Shown in pieces: positions 27,810-36,504 of a stretch of 64,000 nucleotides of DNA. Below the pieces are notes generated by a model. It was given only the letters and a program-made list of their open reading frames with translations, was not told the DNA's origin and searched no databases. Within the stretch, counting starts at the first letter, position 1. Each line of letters opens with the position of its first letter. Position numbers and translations under genes: made by a program. Location of the stretch: contig NZ_CP113797.1 in assembly GCF_026802175.1 (NCBI RefSeq), positions 2,147,026 through 2,211,025 of the forward strand, written 5' to 3'. This DNA is from Thermocoleostomius sinensis A174 (GTDB lineage Bacteria > Cyanobacteriota > Cyanobacteriia > Elainellales > Elainellaceae).

Positions 27810-28334
27810 TTAAGGGTGCGACACAATTACGAGGCTAAGCTCATCGCGAATCGCATTTCTTAACTGAGATAAGTTTACAGGTTTGACAAAATATCGCTGT
27901 GCTCCTAAGTTCAAGGCACGCTGCTGGTCTGCTTGAAAGGCAAAGGCTGAAACAATAATAATTGGAATCCTTTGCCACTCCGCGCGCTGTCGGAATTGTT
28001 GTAACAGTGCAAACCCATCCATATCGGGTAACTTTAAGTCAAGCAAAATAATTTGAGGACAAAACTGTTCAACGGCGTCAAACAATAAACTGCCCTGCGC
28101 TAGACCAAGCACGGTGTAGCCATAATATTCTAGGTAGTCACTCATTAGCTGGCGACTGGTAGCGTTGTCTTCGAGTAGTAAAATTCGAGCAAGGGGCACC
28201 GCCGCCGATTGAAGGGAATTTGGCTCTGTTGCCGGCTCGATGCCCAGCTGCGGACGATGATGGCTCCATCGCAGTGGATTAGATGAAAAGGGGTGCTCTT
28301 CACTGCCCAATGTCAGCAAGCTCCAAGTATCCAT
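27810..28334 (-). CDS. Response regulator, receiver domain only
   Basis: 174 residues from the ATG at 28334; a longer frame to 28454 would add 40 residues with no support. The C-terminal 120 residues are a CheY-like receiver: acidic pair in LLEDN, phospho-acceptor Asp99 in LLDLKLPDMDG, the Ser of IIIVSAF and the Lys of YFVKPV. No DNA-binding or other output domain follows, so it acts by protein contact or as a phosphate shuttle. The first 50 residues are of low complexity. No kinase is adjacent; the nearest is the ETR1-like kinase at 30095-31816 on the same strand, beyond cobW. Confidence 0.88.
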   Translation of the reverse strand: MDTWSLLTLGSEEHPFSSNPLRWSHHRPQLGIEPATEPNSLQSAAVPLARILLLEDNATSRQLMSDYLEYYGYTVLGLAQGSLLFDAVEQFCPQIILLDLKLPDMDGFALLQQFRQRAEWQRIPIIIVSAFAFQADQQRALNLGAQRYFVKPVNLSQLRNAIRDELSLVIVSHP

Positions 28335-28440
28335 AGGTAACAGAGTCGGTGAAACTAAAAGAGTCGAGATGCTAAATACGCAAAGATAGCTCAGTTGACG
28401 GCTATAAACTCGCGATCGCCTCTGCAAAAATTTACAGTTA

Positions 28441-28595
28441 ACAATCCTTCGCACAGTTGTTGTGAAGTTGTTGTGAAAACGCTGAACCCCCTCGCCATGC
28501 CGCTGGTTTTAGCCCTCACCCTCAATCCCTCTCCTATATTGAGAGAGGGACATTGATTTAACTCCCCGTTGCCCTGTTTGAGAGCAGGGGCTAAA
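28441..28595 (+). repeat. Dispersed palindromic repeat, copy C
   Basis: Begins with ACAATCCTTCGCACAGTTG, then AACCCCCT, GCCCTCACCCTCAATCCC, CTCTCCTATATTGAGAGAGGG, CTCCCCGTTGCC and GAGCAGGGG. It closely matches 31928-32050 along most of its length. The rest of this intergenic space (28455-28995) is AT-rich with no gene, no cobalamin riboswitch core and no Zur-like palindrome that I could see. Confidence 0.85.
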
Positions 28596-28995
28596 TGTCC
28601 GGACTATTGAGTAATTTACAGTTAAACTGTGATCAACGAGGCCTGATTTCACTTAATTTCAATCTACTACGCCACAAAGCTGCCTTTTGTTTGATCAATA
28701 GCCGATATCAAAATCTAAGCTAAGCAGCAATCCTAAGAATCAAGACTAATCAGAGGATTTAACTCAGTCTAGGGCAGAGATGCAGCCGCGATCGTAAATT
28801 TTTTATGTTCAAGTTTGTGTCAGGTTTGGATAAGCATGATAGGTTGGGAACTTGCAGGTTGACCTACCTCCGATTGAATTGGAGATAGAGCAAGAGTCTG
28901 ATTGGCGAATTGACGAAAGACAAGGCGACTGATTTCTGTATGGGATGATACTACGGCCTGTCACGCGAGATGTTATTGGACACGTAATCGTTCTT

Positions 28996-30030
28996 ATGCA
29001 TAAAATTCCTGTTACGGTAATCACGGGTTTCTTAGGAGCAGGCAAAACCACACTAGTACGGCATCTGCTGCAAAACAATGACGGGCGACGGATCGCGGTG
29101 CTGGTGAATGAGTTCGGTGAAGTTGGCATTGATGGCGATCTGCTGCGCAGTTGTCAGGTGTGTGAAGATGCCGACCTAACCCCCATTGTGGAATTGGCGA
29201 ACGGTTGCTTGTGCTGTACGGTTCAAGAGGAATTTTTGCCCACGATGCAGGAGTTGCTGAAGCGCCGCGAGCAACTCGATTGTATTTTGATTGAAACGTC
29301 TGGCTTGGCACTCCCCAAACCCTTGGTACAAGCGTTTCGTTGGCCAGAAATTCGCACTGGGGCAACGGTAGATGGAGTGGTGACGGTTGTAGACTGTGAA
29401 GCGATCGCCCGCGGAGAACTGGTGGGAGATTTAGAGGCATTGCAAGCACAACGGCAAGCCGATCCAACGTTGGAGCATGAAACTCCGATTGAGGAACTGT
29501 TTGCAGATCAATTGGCCTGTGCCGATTTGGTGCTGTTGACAAAAACCGATCGCGTGGCAACGCCCGATCGCCTCAAGGTTGAGCAGTGGTTGCGACAAGA
29601 ACTGCCGCCGGGGGTGAGACTGGTCCCGTGTCAACAAGGACAAATCAGTCCAGACTTGCTTTTGGGGTTTAATGCGGCTGTTGAAGACGACTTAGACAAC
29701 CGTCCAAGTCACCACGATGCTGAAGAAGACCACGAGCACGATGAAGAGATTGATTCGGTACAAATTTTGGTCGATGCTCAGTTTGAGCCGTCCACCTTGG
29801 TACAGCGATTACAACAACTGGTGCAACAGCAGGAAATTTACCGAATTAAAGGTTTTGTGGCGGTTCCTCAAAAGGCGATGCGGCTGGTGCTGCAAGGGGT
29901 GGGACAGCGATTTGATTATTTCTACGATCGTCCGTGGCAGCCCGCCGAACCTCGGCAGACCAAACTAGTTGTCATTGGACGCCACTTGAAGCAGGCGACC
30001 ATCACCGCTGCGTTGTTACCGGAAACTTGA
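28996..30030 (+). CDS. CobW/COG0523 family metallochaperone GTPase
   Basis: 344 residues from the ATG at 28996 (MHKIPVTVITGF); a longer frame to 28945 has an unsuitable N terminus. G3E-type P-loop GTPase: Walker A GFLGAGKTT, the metal-binding CxCC in NGCLCCTV, Walker B-like ILIETSGLA and base-specificity TKTD. A His/Asp/Glu-rich linker (HHDAEEDHEHDEE) at about 250-265 separates it from the C-terminal CobW_C domain, and probably binds metal. Length and the RFDYFYDRPW end fit the CobW branch (cobalt insertion for B12), but zinc chaperones look similar, so the metal is not certain. It stands alone. Confidence 0.87.
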   Translation: MHKIPVTVITGFLGAGKTTLVRHLLQNNDGRRIAVLVNEFGEVGIDGDLLRSCQVCEDADLTPIVELANGCLCCTVQEEFLPTMQELLKRREQLDCILIETSGLALPKPLVQAFRWPEIRTGATVDGVVTVVDCEAIARGELVGDLEALQAQRQADPTLEHETPIEELFADQLACADLVLLTKTDRVATPDRLKVEQWLRQELPPGVRLVPCQQGQISPDLLLGFNAAVEDDLDNRPSHHDAEEDHEHDEEIDSVQILVDAQFEPSTLVQRLQQLVQQQEIYRIKGFVAVPQKAMRLVLQGVGQRFDYFYDRPWQPAEPRQTKLVVIGRHLKQATITAALLPET

Positions 30031-30094
30031 TCGTAATGGCGTTACTGTGAGTTCGCGACCTTGCGGTTGAAAGCCAGTGGCAACTAGTTTTTGA

Positions 30095-31816
30095 CTATTT
30101 GCGCCACCAAAAGCGAAAAGTGGTTCCAAGGTTGAGGTGCGATTCTACTTGAATGCGTCCTCCTTCTGTATCAAGAATTTTTTTAACGATCGATAGCCCC
30201 ACTCCCGTATTGTCCTGTCGATCGCCGGTCTTCAAGGTTTGAAAAATGGTAAAGATTTTGTCGTAGTATTGTGGTTCAATGCCAGGTCCGTCATCAGAAA
30301 CAGCAAATTCGTGGAAGTCTCCCGTGTCTTGCCAGGCAACGACGATACGGCCATCCGGTCGGGTATGGTGCTTGATGGCATTGCTGATTAAGTTGCTGAA
30401 CACTTGATTCAATAGCAACCGCTTAGTGTTGAGCCTGGGTAGATCGGAGGGGATGATGATGGTGAAGGAGGGCGGGGGCGAGAGGGAATCAATCACCTCG
30501 GCTAGCAATTCGTTGACATCGACGGGTTCCACGGCTACCTCGGTTCGGCCCACACGAGAGTAGGTTAACAAGCCATCAATTAGGGCTTCCATCCGTCGCA
30601 CCCGCGATCGTAATAGCTCAAGTTGCTGTTGATTTTCAGCAGGAATATGCCCAGATAAGTCTTCTTCAATCCATTCAGACAAACTAGAAATAGCACGTAG
30701 AGGAGCTTTCAGATCGTGAGAAACGATGTAGGCGAACTGATCTAAATCTTGATTTCGTTCCTGCAAAGTAGACGTTGTTTGGGCCAACCTAGCGTTGAGC
30801 CGCGCTAATTCAGTTGCTCGATCTTGCAACGCCTGTTCTGCCAGTTTGCGATCGGTTATTTCCTGGGCAGTAACGTTAATGCCCAATACCTCCTCGTCTT
30901 GACTGCGTAATGGATAGTAGCTCACAAGCCAGTCACGTTCAACCCCTGGCTGGGCGGGGGTGGTTCCGTGGACTTCTACATTAAGAATTGGGTTGCCAGA
31001 GGCTAACACTTGTTGAAAAATCTGTTCTTGGACTTCGCCTAATTCTGGCAATAGTTCGCGTACGGTGTGCCCAAGGTGATCGGCAACAGCTAATCCATTG
31101 ATTTCGGCTAAATATTCATTGATGCGCACATAGCGAAATTCCGTATCTAGAACGCACAACCCAATAGGAGCCGTAGCATAAATCGCTTCAATTTCAGCCA
31201 GTTGTCGTCGGGCCATTTCTTCACGCTTTTGAATCTCTACTTTGGCGGCTTCTGCCTGTCTACGTGCTTCCTGTTCCCGCCGCAATAAGTCTTCCATTTG
31301 CCGATTAGAGTCTGCTAGTTGGGCCGTGCGATCGACCACTCGTTGTTCCAGTTGACCTTGATAAGTCTTCAATTCCGCTTCAATTTTCAACCGCTCGGCG
31401 ATTTGCTCTTGTAGAGCTTGATTGGCTTGCACAAGTTGCTCAGGGCTGGGCAATGCGAGGGCTTGGGGCACGATCGGAATTAACTGAATTGCGGTAAAGA
31501 CAGAAACCGTAGCCGTAATAGCTTTCAAAATACCTGATACCCAATAAACGGGATGCCAAAGCGTCCATACGTTCATTAAGTGCGTTGTGCCACAAGCCAC
31601 AATAAACAAACAAAACAGCAAAAAAATTCGGTTAAATGGTAAATCTGGTCGATTTCTCACGAAATAAAACAGCGTGATCGGAATCGAGTAATAGGCGATT
31701 GCAATCATCAGATCAGACGTGAGATGCAGCCCTACTAGTTCAGGTTTCCATAGGTAGCAATGTCCATGAGGAATGAATGAGCTAGTCTCAAAATGGTTAT
31801 TCCAGAATTCCAACAT
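30095..31816 (-). CDS. Hybrid-less histidine kinase with ETR1-like ethylene-binding domain
   Basis: 573 residues. Three N-terminal membrane helices (about 30-120) match the plant ETR1 ethylene-binding domain without gaps, offset by 10: Asp35, Tyr42, Ile45, Pro46, Ile72, Cys75 and His79 here correspond to ETR1 D25, Y32, I35, P36, I62, C65 and H69, including the Cu(I) ligands Cys and His (IVACGTTHLMNVW). A coiled coil (130-210) and a PAS/PAC domain (about 212-325) follow, then HisKA with His367 (VSHDLKAPLRA) and HATPase_c (NAIKHH, DDGPGI, GVGLSIVKK). It is likely an ethylene or other small-ligand sensor. No response regulator adjoins it. Confidence 0.92.
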   Translation of the reverse strand: MLEFWNNHFETSSFIPHGHCYLWKPELVGLHLTSDLMIAIAYYSIPITLFYFVRNRPDLPFNRIFLLFCLFIVACGTTHLMNVWTLWHPVYWVSGILKAITATVSVFTAIQLIPIVPQALALPSPEQLVQANQALQEQIAERLKIEAELKTYQGQLEQRVVDRTAQLADSNRQMEDLLRREQEARRQAEAAKVEIQKREEMARRQLAEIEAIYATAPIGLCVLDTEFRYVRINEYLAEINGLAVADHLGHTVRELLPELGEVQEQIFQQVLASGNPILNVEVHGTTPAQPGVERDWLVSYYPLRSQDEEVLGINVTAQEITDRKLAEQALQDRATELARLNARLAQTTSTLQERNQDLDQFAYIVSHDLKAPLRAISSLSEWIEEDLSGHIPAENQQQLELLRSRVRRMEALIDGLLTYSRVGRTEVAVEPVDVNELLAEVIDSLSPPPSFTIIIPSDLPRLNTKRLLLNQVFSNLISNAIKHHTRPDGRIVVAWQDTGDFHEFAVSDDGPGIEPQYYDKIFTIFQTLKTGDRQDNTGVGLSIVKKILDTEGGRIQVESHLNLGTTFRFWWRK

Positions 31817-32449
31817 GGTTTGTGCAAGCAGATGAAGATTAGTTTAGTGATAGCAAACAACCAAAACTCGTGAATGGTTTAGGTTAACGACCGCGATCGT
31901 TCTAACTTAAACGGTACAACGTTTATTACAATCCTTCGGACAGTTAGTGTGAAAATGCTAAACCCCCTGGCTATGCTGCCAGTTTTAGCCCTCACCCTCG
32001 ATCCTTCTGCCACGGTGAGAGCAGGACGTTGATCTGGCTCCCCGTCGCCGAACGCATCAACCAGCTACTCAGGGAATAATATCCTTTTGTAAATAAAATT
32101 AAATTGAAGTGCGTATTTTCTGGTAAAGTTTGCATTGAAATCTCCGATTGCCGGCAACAATCCTTGGATCAAGGGGGAGATTTCTGAATTTATCGAATTC
32201 CCTCTTGAAAAAGACTTAAAATTTGCGTAAAGTTTGGGCGTACTCGCATCGATGTTTGAGCAGATGTTCGAATCACAGCACGAAAGCTGAGAAGCCTCAC
32301 CTTGAGAAATTGTGGTAAATGTTACACAATTTTTGAAACAACAGAAAATATACTGACTGAGATTTACTGCCTGGTGATATTCCTGATCCATCGCTTGGGT
32401 TTAGACAGCCTCACTTGACACGATTTTTGGAGCCTAAAGAAATCAAGCC
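31817..32449. other. 633-bp intergenic region between kinase and RTX genes
   Basis: Divergent promoter region for the ETR1-like kinase and the RTX protein. It contains dispersed repeat copy D (31928-32050). The reverse-strand frame at 32065-32391 has unnatural composition and is not called. Nothing else is recognised. Confidence 0.4.
31928..32050 (+). repeat. Dispersed palindromic repeat, copy D
   Basis: ACAATCCTTCGGACAGTTA, then AACCCCCTGG, CAGTTTTAGCCCTCACCCT, a GGTGAGAGCAGGACGTTGAT arm and CTCCCCGTCGCC. It aligns with copy C from its first base and is slightly shorter at the 3' end. Confidence 0.85.
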
Positions 32450-35400
32450 ATGACATCCCTCTACCCCTCTACAACCCTGGTTGTAGTTGATTCAACTGTT
32501 AGAGACTATCAGGGTCTAGTTGATTCCATCAGCCCCGACACTGAGGTTATTGTTCTCAATTTTACTCAAAACGGAATTGAGCAAATCACCAAGGCCCTCG
32601 CCAGGCATCGTAATCTTCGCAGTCTTCATATTCTTTCGCATGGCGAAGCGGGTGCACTACGCTTAGGCAACACTTGGATAACGTCCGAAACGTTAGAGCA
32701 GTATGCGAATTCGCTTCGGGCTTGGGCAAAAGCCCTCGCGGTCAATGCCAACATTTTGTTGTACGGCTGTCGTGTTGCGTCTAGTGCGATCGGGCAAGCG
32801 TTTGTGCAGCAGTTTAGTCAATTGACTGGGGCAGTGGTGGCTGCCTCTACAACTCTGACCGGGAACCGTGCCTTAGGGGGGGATTGGTGCTTAGCGTTCA
32901 CAACGGGAAGTTTGGAGGTGTCACTGCCTTTTTCTGAGGAGGCGATCGCGGCTTATCCTCATATCCTTGCTGATTCTCGGCGTCTCTATACAGAGACCTT
33001 TAGGGGAGATGATGTCGTTGATCGAAGATGGTTGTTTGGAGTAGGCGATCCAGGCAATCCAGTTCAAGTAAATCCGTTCCTAACGGCTCGGGATGATCCA
33101 AATCCCTCTACTGGGGCTGATCCATCGATCGGAGGCGGTCTGCCAGGAAATTCTGGCGCCTCTCCTAACCCCCCAGTTGATCCAGATGGCGAAGGCGCGT
33201 TGCGCTTGACCAATTCTACGAACAACCAAGCGACCTACGTTCTTTACAACAACCCAATTCCGTCTAGTGCGGGGTTAGTCATTGAGTTTGACTTCTATGC
33301 TTATGGTGGATCAACGCCAGGAGCCGATGGTATTAGCTTCTTTCTAGCTGATGGCTCAAACCCACCTCGCCAGGCAGGAGCGTTCGGTGGTTCTTTAGGG
33401 TATGCCAACAACAACCAGCCGCCAGCCGCTGGGCCGGGCGTGCAAGGGGGGTATTTAGGTATTGGCTTCGATGAGTATGGCAACTACTCGAACCCAACTG
33501 AGGGACGCCTGGGCGGGCCTGGGTTTACTCCAGATGCGATCGCCGTGCGTGGTAGCCAAGCTAATAACTATGCCTATTTAACCGGAACTGGAACCCTTCC
33601 CTATAGCATCGATGTTCCTACCGCAACAAATCGCGAACAGGCGCGTCGCCGTGCTCGGATTGTACTGACGCCAACGGGGTTACTGTCCGTCCAGGTCGAT
33701 GCGAACAGTGACGGTGATTTTACGGATGAAGGGGAAAGCCCAGACTCTCTGCAAAACTACAATATTGTGGCAGCGAATGGGGCATTGCCAGACACCTTCA
33801 CGTTTGGCTTTGCCGGAGGGACAGGTACGTTCCGCAATGTTCACGAAATTCGTACCCTCGAGGTTTCCACCTTCACTGCCCCACCGATCGTTGCCGATGT
33901 CACTAACAATGTTCCGTCGGGCACCACAATTAACTTGACTGGGCTTTCCGCGACTGATCCTGATGGCACGGTGGAATCATTCACGATCGTGACGTTGCCG
34001 CCTGCCGAACAAGGCACTTTGTTTTTGGGTAATCCAGCCGCTGGTGGGACAGCAGTAACGGCTGGACAAGAACTTACCCCTGATCAAATTTCACAGCTAT
34101 TTTTCCAACCTGGCCCTGGGTTTACCGGAACCACCTTTACCTACAACGCCACCGATAACCTGGGGGCCGAAGCGGCCGTGCCTGCGACTGTGACCCTAGC
34201 GCTGCTTACGGCAGATAATCAACCGCCGACGGCCGGTGATGTCACGGTGACTGTCACTGATGCTGCCTTGACGGCTATCCCCGCTCTGCCTGTGGCTGAC
34301 CCCGATGGTACGGTAGCGTCCATTACGATCGTCACCTTACCGACGGATGAACAAGGCGAGCTATTTGTCGGTGATCCTAATGCAGGTGGACGACTGGTGA
34401 CAGCGGGTGAAACCTTAACCCTGGCAGAAGCAAATCAGTTGTTCTTCCGTCCGGTGGGGGGCTTTACGGGAGATAGCTTCACCTATTTCGCTCGTGATAA
34501 TGATGGAGCCATTTCTTCCATTGCCACGGTCACCTTCAGCAGCGATGGTACAGGAGTGAACCAACCGCCGATCGCCAACAACCTCAATGTACCAGTCAAC
34601 GAGGGAGCAATCACGCCTCTGTCTACATTGCCTGTCAGTGACCCCGATGGCACCGTTGAAACGGTGACGATTCTGACGTTGCCGCCAACTGAGCAAGGGG
34701 TGCTGTTTGTGGGCGATCCGCTGACCGGGGGGCGTCCTGTCACCGCTGGTGAAACGTTGACCTTGTCAGATGCCAATCAGTTATTCTTCCGTCCGGCAAC
34801 TGGATTTACTGGTGGCAGTTTCACCTATCAAGCAACTGATAACAGCGGCGCAACCTCAGGCGTGGCAACCATTACCTTCTCTCAAGGTGGTACTGCAACG
34901 AATCAACCGCCGATTGCTAGTGATTCAACCGCCCGCTTTAATCCTGATTCAGTGACACGAGTTCCGGCCCCTGTAGCGACTGATCCAGACGGGAGTGTGG
35001 TTTCATACACGATCGTGACGTTGCCCGCTGCCGAACAAGGTCAGCTATTTGTGGGTGATCCACGGGCGGGTGGTCGGCCAGTATCGGTTGGAGACGTATT
35101 AACCCCCGCTGAAGTAGATCAGCTTTTCTTCCGAGCCGTTGATGATTTTAGTGGTGGCGCTTTCACGTTTTTTGCCACGGATAACTTGGGGGCAACCTCT
35201 AATACGGCAACGTTTACGCTAGCCAGTTCAGCAGGCTTGGAACCTATTCCGCCGAACGGCGATGATTGTGTTCCTGGCATTCGCCGGGAAGGAACCAGTG
35301 GCAACAATTTGCTGCGGGGAACCCCCGACCAAGACACGCTGATTGGTGGTGGCGGCAATGATACGCTACGCGGTTTTGACTGTGATGATACACTCAGTGG

Positions 35401-36217
35401 CGGGGCTGGGCGCGATCGGATTTTTGGTGGCAATGCTGGTGATACGATTAACGGTAATCAAGGCAACGATCGCCTGTTTGGGCAAAACGGTGACGATACG
35501 ATCATCGGCGGTTTGGGGAACGATCGCGTCAACGGTGGCCGGGGTGATGATCTCATCTTCGGTCGGCGCGGTAACGATCGATTGAATGGTCGGTGGGGCA
35601 ACGATACCATCGTCGGTGAACGTGGCCGAGATCGAATCAACGGTGGAGCCAACAACGACTTTCTGCAAGGGCGACAAGGCAACGATCGCATCAATGGTAA
35701 TAACGGCAATGACCTGATCTTCGGCAATTTGGGCCGCGATCAACTGGCTGGTGGTCGAAAGAATGACACCATTTATGGCGGTCGTGGTAACGATCGGTTG
35801 CGCGGACAAGGCGGCGAAGATGTGCTGTTCGGACAGCGCGGCAATGATCGACTGTTGGGCGGCTCTCAAGGCGATCGTCTAATTGGGGGTGGTAATCGAG
35901 ATACCTTGATTGGCGGTGGCGGTGCTGATACCCTCACGGGTGGGCCTGGCCCCGATCGCTTCGTCTTCAGAAACATCAATCACGGTGGCGACATCATCAC
36001 TGACTTCCAGACTGAGCGCGATCGACTCGACTTCAGCAGAATCTTTTCCAGGCCGGGCTACGGCAGTTCCCGTACCTTTGCGTATATTCAACGCATTCAG
36101 TCTGGAGCCGATACGCTCATCCGAATTGATTCGAATGGTCAAGGCAATTTCATCGATTATCTAACAATGCTGAATGTAACAGCCGGAGATCTAAGCGCAC
36201 GCAATTTCATTGTTTAA
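32450..36217 (+). CDS. Large secreted DUF4347 / L-type lectin / tandem-repeat / RTX protein
   Basis: 1255 residues. Domains in order: DUF4347 (about 10-175; ILSHGEAGALRLG and LLYGCRVA), a legume-lectin-like domain (about 180-475; GLVIEFDFYAYGG, GISFFLADGS), four Ig/cadherin-like repeats of about 113 residues (483-930; each with DPDG, EQG.LF.G.P, LFF and A.DN), an RTX calcium-binding region (about 950-1170) and a serralysin-type C-terminal end with IITDFQTERDRLDFS. There is no N-terminal signal; RTX proteins leave through type I secretion by a C-terminal signal. It is probably a surface or matrix adhesin. The RTX units are unusually rich in Arg and Asn (GNDRLNG, GRRGNDR). Confidence 0.88.
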   Translation: MTSLYPSTTLVVVDSTVRDYQGLVDSISPDTEVIVLNFTQNGIEQITKALARHRNLRSLHILSHGEAGALRLGNTWITSETLEQYANSLRAWAKALAVNANILLYGCRVASSAIGQAFVQQFSQLTGAVVAASTTLTGNRALGGDWCLAFTTGSLEVSLPFSEEAIAAYPHILADSRRLYTETFRGDDVVDRRWLFGVGDPGNPVQVNPFLTARDDPNPSTGADPSIGGGLPGNSGASPNPPVDPDGEGALRLTNSTNNQATYVLYNNPIPSSAGLVIEFDFYAYGGSTPGADGISFFLADGSNPPRQAGAFGGSLGYANNNQPPAAGPGVQGGYLGIGFDEYGNYSNPTEGRLGGPGFTPDAIAVRGSQANNYAYLTGTGTLPYSIDVPTATNREQARRRARIVLTPTGLLSVQVDANSDGDFTDEGESPDSLQNYNIVAANGALPDTFTFGFAGGTGTFRNVHEIRTLEVSTFTAPPIVADVTNNVPSGTTINLTGLSATDPDGTVESFTIVTLPPAEQGTLFLGNPAAGGTAVTAGQELTPDQISQLFFQPGPGFTGTTFTYNATDNLGAEAAVPATVTLALLTADNQPPTAGDVTVTVTDAALTAIPALPVADPDGTVASITIVTLPTDEQGELFVGDPNAGGRLVTAGETLTLAEANQLFFRPVGGFTGDSFTYFARDNDGAISSIATVTFSSDGTGVNQPPIANNLNVPVNEGAITPLSTLPVSDPDGTVETVTILTLPPTEQGVLFVGDPLTGGRPVTAGETLTLSDANQLFFRPATGFTGGSFTYQATDNSGATSGVATITFSQGGTATNQPPIASDSTARFNPDSVTRVPAPVATDPDGSVVSYTIVTLPAAEQGQLFVGDPRAGGRPVSVGDVLTPAEVDQLFFRAVDDFSGGAFTFFATDNLGATSNTATFTLASSAGLEPIPPNGDDCVPGIRREGTSGNNLLRGTPDQDTLIGGGGNDTLRGFDCDDTLSGGAGRDRIFGGNAGDTINGNQGNDRLFGQNGDDTIIGGLGNDRVNGGRGDDLIFGRRGNDRLNGRWGNDTIVGERGRDRINGGANNDFLQGRQGNDRINGNNGNDLIFGNLGRDQLAGGRKNDTIYGGRGNDRLRGQGGEDVLFGQRGNDRLLGGSQGDRLIGGGNRDTLIGGGGADTLTGGPGPDRFVFRNINHGGDIITDFQTERDRLDFSRIFSRPGYGSSRTFAYIQRIQSGADTLIRIDSNGQGNFIDYLTMLNVTAGDLSARNFIV
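33896..35250 (+). repeat. Four tandem ~340-bp coding repeats in the RTX protein
   Basis: Each unit encodes about 113 residues with ATDPDGTV, TIVTLP, EQG.LFVGDP and LTLAEANQLFFRP-type words. Units 2 and 3 are most alike; units 1 and 4 are more diverged. The linker NQPPIA separates the units. Confidence 0.85.
35296..35960 (+). repeat. RTX nonapeptide repeat region
   Basis: About 24 imperfect 9-residue units of the GGxGxDxLx kind (GGGGNDTLR, GNAGDTING, GQRGNDRLL). Codon-level similarity is high, with GGCAACGATCG recurring, so many opposite-strand frames over this stretch are shadows. Confidence 0.9.
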
Positions 36218-36386
36218 TTCGTTGTCTAATTCATTGGCGAAATGCGCTTACAGTTGCGACTTCTCTGAAGTGCTATGTAGAGTTTGCATTATCCTCGTCC
36301 TCAATTCTGCTTCTGTCATTGACAGCAGAAAGTTAGTAAATTAAACCTGCATTCAACAACGTCAGAGTCGATCGAGAGTTGATCCC

Positions 36387-36461
36387 CCGTCAGGTATGGA
36401 AATTGCAACGAGGGCTTGGGTTTCTGCCTAGACCGCCCCGTTAAACTTCACGACCTGACGG
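36387..36461 (+). promoter_or_regulatory. Long-range inverted repeat in the leader of the ggt-like gene
   Basis: CCGTCAGGT (36387-36395) and ACCTGACGG (36453-36461) are perfect complements enclosing 57 bases that include GAGGGCTTGGG and CCGCCCCG. It ends 43 bp before the ATG at 36505. It could close a structured 5' leader. No known riboswitch class was recognised. Confidence 0.35.
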
Positions 36462-36504
36462 TTCCCTTTCGGTTGAGTTGATTTCAGCCAAGCTTACTGT
36501 CCCC

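Noticed and set aside
28596-28995. Possible cobalamin riboswitch or Zur box before the CobW-type gene
   Set aside because: I looked for the B12-box core (GCCACTG) and for the TGATAATNATTATCA palindrome and saw neither.
32065-32391. 108-residue reverse-strand frame upstream of the RTX gene
   Set aside because: Cys/Ser/Asn-rich with no recognised feature and no ribosome site; it lies in a divergent promoter region.
35296-35960. Regular repeats that might suggest a CRISPR array
   Set aside because: They are in frame, code for RTX nonapeptides and have no unique spacers of fixed length. No CRISPR or cas gene was found anywhere in the window.
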